A DNA stretch of 64,000 bases. Origin: CAZUHB01 sp964620445 (GTDB taxonomy: Bacteria > Planctomycetota > B15-G4 > CAYZWU01). This document shows, in pieces, positions 18,305 to 26,161 of the stretch (within the stretch, counting starts at the first letter, position 1; each line of letters begins with the position of its first letter). The stretch spans positions 1 to 64,000 of the forward strand of contig CAZUHB010000034.1 in assembly GCA_964620445.1 (NCBI GenBank), written 5' to 3'. Made by a program: the position numbers and the translations under genes. The notes beneath the pieces are model-generated. The model was not told the DNA's origin and ran no database searches. It was given only the letters and a program-made list of their open reading frames with translations.

Positions 18305-19123
18305 TCACGCCTGCCGATGCAGAAATCGATCGAGATTCCGCTCCACCCTCTCGGCCAGTTCATCTGCGCCGAGTCCGACGATCCGCGCCATCTCGCGGAC
18401 GACCCGGGCCGCCCAGGCTGGCTCGGCGTTGTCCGGCCCGGGGCCGTAAGGCACGGGGCTGTCCGTTTCCACGAGGAGCAGATCGAGGGGGATCGTTGCC
18501 GCCACCTCCCGCGTTTGATCGTGAAACAGGACCGAGGGCCCGACGGAAACGAACACGCCCTGGTCAGCGCAGATCCTGATCAGCTTCTTCGACGCGGTGA
18601 ACCAGTGCATGAGCGCGCCCAGACCGGTCCGGGCGGTGAAGTGCGCGGCGCGCTCCATTGCGGCCCGCTGGGCGCGGCGGGAGTGGATGTTGACCGGCAT
18701 GCGACGGGCGGCGGCGATCTCGAGGAGCCGATCGAACAGAGCGGCCTGGTCGTTCTTCTGCGCGTCGGTCACGGCGTGCTTGAAGTCGAGTCCCACCTCA
18801 CCGAGAAGATCCGCCTCTTCGAGGTGCGACTCGATGAAAGCCAGTTCGCCCTCGCGATCCTCCCGGGAGAGCGTGACCGACCGGGCGGGGTGAATGCCGA
18901 GGCCGGCCAGCACGATGCCGGGGTGCTTCTTCTTGAGCGCCAGTGCTGCGTGCATCGACGGCAGGTCCTCGCTCACCGAAACGATGCGCGTCACACCGGC
19001 GGCCCGTGCGCGAGCGATCGCCGCGGGGGGATCGCCGAGCTGGTCGAGGTGGCAGTGTGCGTCGGTGGCGCGCACCGGGTCGCTGCTTCGCACCGGGTCG
19101 CTGCTGTTCTTGCCTGATTCCAT
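18305..19123 (-). CDS. TatD-family metal-dependent hydrolase
   Basis: 272 aa, ATG preceded by GAGGGAG. It has the metal-binding motifs of TatD-like amidohydrolase-fold nucleases: DAHCHLD near residue 23, LGEVGLDF, the histidines in NIHSRR and ALMHWF, and ETDSP near the C-terminus. Family members are DNases or exonucleases (TatD, YcfH, YjjV); which reaction this one performs cannot be read from sequence. It starts one base after the stop of the upstream transglutaminase-like gene, so the two are translationally linked. The N-terminus carries a short duplication (SSDPVR) from an 18-bp repeat. Confidence 0.92.
   Translation of the reverse strand: MESGKNSSDPVRSSDPVRATDAHCHLDQLGDPPAAIARARAAGVTRIVSVSEDLPSMHAALALKKKHPGIVLAGLGIHPARSVTLSREDREGELAFIESHLEEADLLGEVGLDFKHAVTDAQKNDQAALFDRLLEIAAARRMPVNIHSRRAQRAAMERAAHFTARTGLGALMHWFTASKKLIRICADQGVFVSVGPSVLFHDQTREVAATIPLDLLLVETDSPVPYGPGPDNAEPAWAARVVREMARIVGLGADELAERVERNLDRFLHRQA
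19071..19106. repeat. 18-bp direct duplication at the TatD N-terminus
   Basis: Two adjacent copies of cgcaccgggtcgctgct plus one base (19071 and 19089), in frame with the minus-strand gene. Confidence 0.85.
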
Positions 19124-19124
19124 T

Positions 19125-21623
19125 TCACTCCCTCGGACAGATCATGAGCTGACCCCACCCATTGCAGGGCGCCATGAGCGCTTGCACCGTGTAGCTGGCT
19201 TTCGGATCGTGCCGTTTCAGGTCGAACCGCCATCGGCGGGCGGACGGGTCGCCGCGGCTGTCGCCGGCGTGGAGGTCGGCGTCGATCTCGCGGCCGTTCT
19301 CGTAGAGCTTCATCCAGGCGAAGACTCCCTTTTCGTAGGAACTGTAGCGTGCCTCGAGAAAGATGGGCCCCGGTCCAAAGAGGTGCCCGGTCAAGTCCGC
19401 CACCTGGACAACCTGCCACGGCCGCGCCGGATCGGCCAGGTCGAAGAGCTCCTTGCCCCAGCCGCCCACGCGCCCGGACTTTGCGAAATCGGGTCTGGGA
19501 TCGATGCGCGCCACGATGCGGCCGGCGAAACCGTTGCCGCCCGGGGCGCGCCACTCGAGACGGAGCTTGACATTGACGCGCTTCTCGTCCGCGGGGAGCT
19601 CGAACGGAATGGCGGCGGGCCGCGCGCCCTCGCGCACCTCGATCGCTTTGCGGTGCTCGGCAAGGACCCTGTCTCCACGGACAACGGCGGCCCTGTCCAC
19701 GACCAGGACGTGCGGCCCCTCGGTGGGAACGAACATGACCTTCAGCGTTGCGGGACCGTGGATCATCCGCGCCAGCGCTGTGAGGTCGAAAAGGACCGTT
19801 GCGGCCGCGCCTCCGTCCAGATCTCTACTCGACCAGGAGCCGATGCGGCGCGCCGCGGAAAAATCGAGATACCCGGACAGTTCCCTGGTGCAGGCGATCC
19901 GCTCGCCGAGCGACGTGACCGGCACGGCGGCCAGCTTCTCGAGCAGGCCCCGGGCCACCTTCTCCGCGCGGAGAGGGTCGCCCGCCTCGAGTTCGAGCCG
20001 CGCCCTTCCCAGCGCGACGAGCGCGCCCTGCTGCTCGGTATCGTCGAGAAGGGAATCGAGGTGGGCGGCGATGGTTTTCGGCCTGGTCCCGGCCGTCATG
20101 AAGCGCATCTCGCGACGGACCACGTCGAGGAGCAGGTCTCCTCGGTCCGGCACGGTGTCGAGCAATGCGCGGCGCAGCGCCGCAAGCCGCTTGAGGGCGA
20201 TCCTCGGTGAAACCGGATCGAGCGCGCGCTTCTCCTCGAGACGCCAGATCCGGCCGAGAAGGTCGTGGAACATGTCGGCATGCTGGGGGAGGTATGCGGC
20301 CTCGGCCGCCCTGGCGAGAGCGGTCCACTCCCCGGGCGCGACACCGTCACCGAGCTCGCCGAACCGGGCCGTGGCACGCAGGAAGGCGTACGGATTGCGC
20401 CCGCCGCGGAGCACCGCCCCGAGAAGGAGCCGCTTTTCGAGCGCCCCGCGGCCCTCTGTCTCGCGCGCCGCGCGAGCCGCGCTCATCCAGGCTTCGGTCG
20501 CGCAGAGGTCGCCGCCGTGCAGATCGGGCAGATGGAAGAGCGTGGCGCGCGCCTGGGAGTGGGAACCGTCCTCGTACCAGTCGTCGCGATAGGTGGAGTT
20601 GGCCGGGTTGTACCATCCATTGCCCGACAGCACCCAGCCCTTCTCCTCGGACGCTTTCCACGCGGGCCAGCCGTGGCCCGGGCCGGCCTGCTTGGCAGCT
20701 GGGATGCCGTGGGCCTGGGCGCAGGCCTGGAAAAAGTCGGACTGCCCGCCGCAGACCGCGCCGTTTGCGGTCATCTCCTCGAGGTGGCGCGACATGTTCC
20801 CGCCCCAGGGCCAGATGTAGGGAACGGCGTAGAGGACGGAGATGAAACCCCGGCGGATCTCACCCCCGGGTTTTGCGAAGAACTCCTCGAGCTTCGCGTG
20901 CAGTCCGGTCTGGGCCCAGTCGAGATCCTCGTCAGGGCGGAATGTGTTGACCGCGTACTTGAGCTCCCAGGGACTGAAGGCGGTCGGGTCGGTCAACATG
21001 TCCCCCGCTTCCCAGCGGTCGCGATACCACGCGTAGCGGCTTGCCGGTGTGAGAAGGGCGGTTTCGATCTTCTTCGGGTTGTCCTTGTCCACCTGGGTGC
21101 GCACGAGGATCGCGCCCTGCTCGTCGATCCTGTGGTCCCCGGCCACGGCCCGGCCCGGTTCGGCGTCGAAGTGGAGAGCCACGGCCAGCATGAGGTTGTC
21201 GTACTTCGCGCGGAGCCGCGCGGACTCGGAAGCGTAGAGGTCGGCCCAGATGGTGATGACAGGCGCGATGCGGTCGCGCGCGGTGGCATTGGCGAGCAGT
21301 TTCTCGAGGCGATAGCGGTCTTCCCAGAGGCTCTCGGCAAAGGCGGCGTGGATCGGTTTCGTGCGGAGCGCGGCCAGCCCCTCCGGGCCGAGCCTACGGA
21401 GCAGCTCGTGGCGCGCCAGGGCGAAGCGCGCCCCGTCGACGATCCCCGTCCAGGCCCCCGGCACCACCGGATCGCGTCCCGGCTCGAGGCGGAGCACGGC
21501 GTCTATCTTGCGCCGCGCCTCGTCCATGCCTGCCTCGTGATCCACGGGCAGACCGGCAGCAGCGGAGGAGATCAACAGCCACAGTGCCGTGGCGCCGGCC
21601 AGGCAGATTCGATGCCGTCTCAA
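19125..21623 (-). CDS. exported transglutaminase-like protein
   Basis: About 832 aa. The TTG at 21623 is chosen because it follows GGGGGAGGAG and directly opens a signal peptide (RRHRICLAGATALWLLISSAAAG). The longer frame to 21698 would overlap the kinase gene and bury the signal peptide. The middle region has the pattern of a transglutaminase-like cysteine fold: GAVCGGQSDFFQACAQAHGI with C291, and GPGHGWPAW with H317; a partner Asp is expected downstream. The C-terminal 150 residues look like a beta-sandwich (LEWRAPGGNGFAGRIVARIDP). Catalysis is inferred from these motifs only. The upstream neighbour is a TPR-kinase (46-bp gap) and the downstream neighbour is the TatD gene. Confidence 0.75.
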   Translation of the reverse strand: MRRHRICLAGATALWLLISSAAAGLPVDHEAGMDEARRKIDAVLRLEPGRDPVVPGAWTGIVDGARFALARHELLRRLGPEGLAALRTKPIHAAFAESLWEDRYRLEKLLANATARDRIAPVITIWADLYASESARLRAKYDNLMLAVALHFDAEPGRAVAGDHRIDEQGAILVRTQVDKDNPKKIETALLTPASRYAWYRDRWEAGDMLTDPTAFSPWELKYAVNTFRPDEDLDWAQTGLHAKLEEFFAKPGGEIRRGFISVLYAVPYIWPWGGNMSRHLEEMTANGAVCGGQSDFFQACAQAHGIPAAKQAGPGHGWPAWKASEEKGWVLSGNGWYNPANSTYRDDWYEDGSHSQARATLFHLPDLHGGDLCATEAWMSAARAARETEGRGALEKRLLLGAVLRGGRNPYAFLRATARFGELGDGVAPGEWTALARAAEAAYLPQHADMFHDLLGRIWRLEEKRALDPVSPRIALKRLAALRRALLDTVPDRGDLLLDVVRREMRFMTAGTRPKTIAAHLDSLLDDTEQQGALVALGRARLELEAGDPLRAEKVARGLLEKLAAVPVTSLGERIACTRELSGYLDFSAARRIGSWSSRDLDGGAAATVLFDLTALARMIHGPATLKVMFVPTEGPHVLVVDRAAVVRGDRVLAEHRKAIEVREGARPAAIPFELPADEKRVNVKLRLEWRAPGGNGFAGRIVARIDPRPDFAKSGRVGGWGKELFDLADPARPWQVVQVADLTGHLFGPGPIFLEARYSSYEKGVFAWMKLYENGREIDADLHAGDSRGDPSARRWRFDLKRHDPKASYTVQALMAPCNGWGQLMICPRE

Positions 21624-21669
21624 TTCGTTCTGTTCTCCTCCCCCTTGGGGCGCTCCGGTCCCGCGCGGA

Positions 21670-24597
21670 TCATCGGGCTCGATTTTCCTGTTCCTCATCC
21701 AGAAGAGCCCGAAACTCGGCCGCCTTTTCGGGCCTCTCGAGCGTGTCGTAGAGCCGAATGAGGACCCGGATGTTTTTCCTGGTCCGCCGGTGGCCGATTC
21801 CGGCCTTGTTTTTCAGAAGGTTGAAACTCTTGAGCAACTGCGCCTCCGCCTCCTCGTAACGCCCCAACCGGATCAGGCAATCCCCGTAGTTCAAGCACAG
21901 GAGGGTGAATGTGTTGAAATCTGAAAACCCATCCCCCCCGGTATTTTCCATGGCCTCACGGAACAGCTTCTCCGCTTCGTCGAACCTTTCCTGTTTCTTG
22001 AGCACCACACCGTAATTCATCATGGCCGCCACGGTGACGGCGCTTGTCTTGCCCGAGATGCGGCATCGGATGTCGAAGATCTCCTTGAACAGTGCCTCCG
22101 CCTCCGGAAGGCGGCCCTGATAAAAACGCAGATTGGCCAGATTGGTCATGGATAGGAGCGTTTTCAGGTCTTCCCGCCCGAGGACCCGGGTCCGCAGTTC
22201 CACCACCTCCTCCGCAAGGGGTTCGGCTTCGGAAAGCTTGCCCGTCTTCAGGAGCACGGCCACGAGGTTGTTCATGAACTTGGTGGTCACGGGATGTTCC
22301 CTGCCCAGCCGGCCGAGAGCTGTTTCGTATGTCTCCCGCATCAGTTCCTCGGCTTCATCGAATCGGCCGAGCTCCTTGAACAGCATGGCCAGGTCACTGG
22401 TGATCTCGAGGGCGGATGGATGATCGATGCCCAGGTTTTGCCGGAACAGGGCCAGCGACTCCCTGTAGAGTGTTTCAGCCTCGGCGTACCTTCCCTGATT
22501 GATCCACGTACTCGCGAGGCTGTTCATGGTCACCAGGGTATCCAGGTGATCGTTCCCGAGCGCCGTGCGCTGCAGTTCGAGGAGATCGGCGTATTTTTTC
22601 TCCGCTTCCCTGTACCGGCCCTGCTGCCTGTCGATTCCCGCAAAGCCGCCCAGGGTTTTCAGGGTATGGGGATGGCTGTCGCCGAGAGTGCCGCGCTGGC
22701 GTCTCAGCACTTCCTCGTACAGCGCTTCCGATTCGGTGTACCTGGCCTGGGAGGCCAAGACCAGGGCCAGGTTGCTCATGGACAGGAGCGTGTCCGGATC
22801 CTCTTCGCCCAAGAGCCCGGCCTGCTTCTCGAGCACCTCGCGATGCAGGGCTTCGGCTTCCGAAAACCGCCCCTGGTCTTGAAGAACGGAGGCCAGATTG
22901 TTGACCGATATGAGCGTGCCCTGATCCTCGTCGCCCGCGAGCCGCTTCATCCTGTCGATCACCTTGCGGTAGATCGACTCCGCCTCGGTCAGACGCCCCT
23001 GGGCCCGGCACACCATGGCCAGGTCGTTCATGATCTTCAGGGCGCCCCTGTCCTCCTCGCCCGATTCAGGCTGCTTGATCTCGAGCGCTGCCAGGAGCTG
23101 ATCTTCAGCCTCCTCGAACATGGATAGGCTGTAGTAGGTTCTGCCCAGGGTGATCCGGAGGGAGGCCTCGACCTCGGGCTGGTTCTCGAAAGCGTTCTCG
23201 ATCTGCTCGGCCGCGTCGTCGAGCACATCGGCCACCTTCATGTCCTTGCTCTTCATCCTCGGGTCGGCGGAGGAGAGCATATCCTCGAGGAACTCGTTCA
23301 CCGCCTTCGCCTTGTGCGCTTCCTTTTCGGCCTCCGCCTTGGCCTCGAGCGCCCGGTTCCGCTCCTGTCGGATCTGCGGATAGGACCACAAAATGTAGAG
23401 AAAGAACACCACGAGGGTGAGGACCGCAAATCCCACGGCCGCGCTCAACAGGGGATTCCGGCGGATCCGTTTCACCAGGCGCGTGGCCATGCCGGCCGGC
23501 TTGGCCCAGATCATCTCACCATTCAGGATGCGCTGGAGATCCCGGGCAAAGTCATCCATGGACCGGTAGCGGCGGTCCGGGTCCTTGTCCATGGCCGTCA
23601 AGATGACGGTGTCCACATCCCTCGAAAGGGAAGGAACAAGCTGACGCGGCGGGACCGGTTCGCGCTCGAGGATCTGGTGGAAGACCTGTTCGGTGGTTTC
23701 CCCCAGGAACGGTACCTGTCCTGTCACGCCTTCGTAGAGGGTCACGCCGAGTGAATAGATGTCGGTGCGCGCATCGATCGACCTGCGCTTTGCCTCCACC
23801 TGTTCGGGGGAGGCGTAGTGGGGCGTTCCCCGGAAATCGCCGGTCAGCGTCAGGGTCGACAGGTCGCGGTGGCGCGCCACGCCGAAATCCATGAGCATCG
23901 GCTGGCCCTGGGAGGTGATGCGGATATTGGAAGGCTTCACATCCCGGTGAATGATCCCGGCCTGATGGGCGCAGTGGAGGGCATCGGCCACGTCCCGTAT
24001 CCAACCGAGCAACTCGGGTCTGGAGATATTTTCCTTCTCCGAGGCGGCCTGAAAGTAGATTTCATCCAGCCCTTTTCCCCGGACCAGCTCCATGGCAAAG
24101 TACCGGACGCCCTGCTCCTCGCCGCTGCCGTATACGGTAACGATGTTGGGGTGCCGCAGATTGGAAACGGCTTCCACTTCCCGCTTGAACCGGGACTCCG
24201 CTTCGAATGATCCCATGCGCTCCGAGCGGATGACCTTCAATGCCACGCGTCTGTTCAGGGACTCCTGGATGGCCTGGTAGACCACACCCATGCCCCCTTC
24301 GCCGATCCGCCGGATCAGCCGGAACTCTCCGAGCCGTTCATGGGGAAGCCCGCTCTCGATCTCGAAATCCGCGCCACCGCCTCGTGAATCGTTCCCCTCG
24401 TCGATGAAGCGGGCCCAGGCCGGCTGACGGGGAAAGTCAGGGGCGCCTTCGTGGGCGGCAAGAAGGGTTTCCACCTCGTCCTTCAGGGAGAGATCATCGC
24501 CGCAAGCCTTGGAAAGGAAAGATGTGCGTTCCCCGGGAGGCCTGTCCAGCGCCTCGTGAAAGAGGAACTCGATTTGCTCGTTTCGATCGGTTGTCAT
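21670..24597 (-). CDS. Ser/Thr protein kinase with membrane segment and long TPR domain
   Basis: About 975 aa from ATG 24597; the open frame continues to 24741 but the upstream residues do not resemble paralogues, whose starts align at MTTDRNEQIEFLF. The kinase domain has GEGGMGVVY, VALKVI lysine, HRDVKPSN at about 217, MDFGVAR and GTPHYASPEQ. One membrane segment is present (about 405-425, AAVGFAVLTLVVFFLYILW). More than ten kinesin-light-chain-like TPRs follow (period about 42; for example GRFSEAEALHREVLEKQAGLLGEEDPDTL is one unit in part). Unlike the other three kinases in the window, it has no ECF sigma gene beside it. It appears to lead the operon that continues into the transglutaminase-like and TatD genes. 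Confidence 0.94.
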   Translation of the reverse strand: MTTDRNEQIEFLFHEALDRPPGERTSFLSKACGDDLSLKDEVETLLAAHEGAPDFPRQPAWARFIDEGNDSRGGGADFEIESGLPHERLGEFRLIRRIGEGGMGVVYQAIQESLNRRVALKVIRSERMGSFEAESRFKREVEAVSNLRHPNIVTVYGSGEEQGVRYFAMELVRGKGLDEIYFQAASEKENISRPELLGWIRDVADALHCAHQAGIIHRDVKPSNIRITSQGQPMLMDFGVARHRDLSTLTLTGDFRGTPHYASPEQVEAKRRSIDARTDIYSLGVTLYEGVTGQVPFLGETTEQVFHQILEREPVPPRQLVPSLSRDVDTVILTAMDKDPDRRYRSMDDFARDLQRILNGEMIWAKPAGMATRLVKRIRRNPLLSAAVGFAVLTLVVFFLYILWSYPQIRQERNRALEAKAEAEKEAHKAKAVNEFLEDMLSSADPRMKSKDMKVADVLDDAAEQIENAFENQPEVEASLRITLGRTYYSLSMFEEAEDQLLAALEIKQPESGEEDRGALKIMNDLAMVCRAQGRLTEAESIYRKVIDRMKRLAGDEDQGTLISVNNLASVLQDQGRFSEAEALHREVLEKQAGLLGEEDPDTLLSMSNLALVLASQARYTESEALYEEVLRRQRGTLGDSHPHTLKTLGGFAGIDRQQGRYREAEKKYADLLELQRTALGNDHLDTLVTMNSLASTWINQGRYAEAETLYRESLALFRQNLGIDHPSALEITSDLAMLFKELGRFDEAEELMRETYETALGRLGREHPVTTKFMNNLVAVLLKTGKLSEAEPLAEEVVELRTRVLGREDLKTLLSMTNLANLRFYQGRLPEAEALFKEIFDIRCRISGKTSAVTVAAMMNYGVVLKKQERFDEAEKLFREAMENTGGDGFSDFNTFTLLCLNYGDCLIRLGRYEEAEAQLLKSFNLLKNKAGIGHRRTRKNIRVLIRLYDTLERPEKAAEFRALLDEEQENRAR

Positions 24598-24894
24598 CGC
24601 GTCTCGCCCCCGCGTGGCAGAATAACAAATCGATCGCCCTTCTCGAAAACCATTGATGGAAAAGTCTTTTTTACACGACAACAATATCCCTGAATCACCT
24701 CTGCAGGCACTCCGGGTTCTGCATCTCTTTCCTGCTGTCACTGGGGGGCGCGTCTCTTGCTAGACAGGATTGTGGGAGCGGGCCGATCAGGGAATTCGAC
24801 ACCCCGATCGCCGCTGCCGGCCGTGGATACGCTTTCGGCAACACCGGTCCGTTGCTCCTCGGGCGACACCGGTTCGTCATGCAAGGAGAGAGAG

Positions 24895-26145
24895 ATGCGT
24901 ACCTCTGGGAAAGTCCTCGTACTGTGTCTGGCCGCCCTGTTGCTCACCGCCTGTTCCAAATCGTCGAGCAAACCGAAGGACAAACCGTTCTTCAACGTTC
25001 TCAACACCCTGAGCGGGACCGAGCTCGCGATCTGCGGCGCGGCCAACGAGTTCGGATTCGGTCTCTTTCGCGAGATCGCGGCCTGGGAAGCGGTGGAAAA
25101 CCCGGGAACGAACCTTTGCGTTTCGCCCATCTCGGTTTCCTATTGCCTCGGAATGCCTCTCAACGGCGCCTCGGGACAGACGCAGCAGGAGATGCTCGAC
25201 GCGATGGAACTCTCCCCGTTCACGCTCCAGGAGATCAACGAATCCTACCGGCGGGTGATGTCCCTCCTTCCGATCGTGGACCCCGAGGTCACGATCGGGC
25301 TCGCCAACTCGATGTGGGCCACCATACCGCTGGACTTCGATCCCTATTTCGCGAACGACTGCCGGGATTATTTCGGTGCGTACATGGACGTGATCGACTT
25401 TCAATCGCCAACGGCAGCAGAGATCATCAACGAGTGGGTCGCTCTCAACACGAAGGGAAAGATCACCGAGATCATCACCCACGACGAGCTGAAAAACTAC
25501 GTCTGGGCCGCGCTCAACACGGTCCACTTCAAGGGCGACTGGGCGGACAAATTCGATCGCGCCCATACCCACACCGACCTGTTTCACCTCGCGAACGGAA
25601 ACACCGTGCCCTGTGCCATGATGGTCCACGAGCTCCGCTGCGGATACTTCTACGAGACCCTCTTCGAGGGAGTGGACCTTCCCTACAGTCATGGCGCCTT
25701 CAGCATGGCGATTCTTCTTCCCAGGTATCCGCTCACCGCCGATGAACTGATCCTCGCCATCGACTCGGAGAGCTGGAACGCATGGCTGGAGAAGGCCGCC
25801 AGCTGCCTCGTCGACCTCGAGCTCCCCAAGTTCTCCTTCGATTACGCCGTCGGTCTCGAGGAGAGCCTGATCGCCCTGGGGATGGAGAGGGCCTTCGATT
25901 CACAACTCGCCGAATTCGACAAAATGTTCAACCCGCCCGTTGCGACGTGGATCGAGGAGGCCAAGCAAAAGACCTTCATCCGCGTCGACGAGGAAGGGAC
26001 GGAGGCTGCCGCAGCGACGGGTCTCTTCGGAGCGTCCGGTTCCGGCGCGGTAGTGAAGGTCGACCGGCCCTTCGTCTTCGTCATTCACGAGGACGTGACC
26101 GGCCTGATCCTCTTCATGGGAAAGGTGGAGGAGCCGCTCTGGTAA
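24895..26145 (+). CDS. serpin, exported as a lipoprotein
   Basis: 416 aa, ATG after AAGGAGAGAG. The signal sequence ends in a lipobox (LLLTAC, Cys about residue 20), so the protein should be lipid-anchored. The rest is a full serpin: NLCVSPISVSYCLGM, NTKGKITEII, NTVHFKGDW, LPKFSFDY, and the reactive-loop hinge EEGTEAAAATG typical of inhibitory serpins, followed by DRPFVFVIHED. By spacing against alpha-1-antitrypsin the scissile bond lies in the small-residue stretch GASGSG, which would suit an elastase- or subtilisin-like target (inference). It is divergent from the kinase at 24597 and convergent with the kinase-FGE gene, 16 bp away. Confidence 0.95.
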   Translation: MRTSGKVLVLCLAALLLTACSKSSSKPKDKPFFNVLNTLSGTELAICGAANEFGFGLFREIAAWEAVENPGTNLCVSPISVSYCLGMPLNGASGQTQQEMLDAMELSPFTLQEINESYRRVMSLLPIVDPEVTIGLANSMWATIPLDFDPYFANDCRDYFGAYMDVIDFQSPTAAEIINEWVALNTKGKITEIITHDELKNYVWAALNTVHFKGDWADKFDRAHTHTDLFHLANGNTVPCAMMVHELRCGYFYETLFEGVDLPYSHGAFSMAILLPRYPLTADELILAIDSESWNAWLEKAASCLVDLELPKFSFDYAVGLEESLIALGMERAFDSQLAEFDKMFNPPVATWIEEAKQKTFIRVDEEGTEAAAATGLFGASGSGAVVKVDRPFVFVIHEDVTGLILFMGKVEEPLW

Positions 26146-26161
26146 CGGCTCCGGCCCGCGC

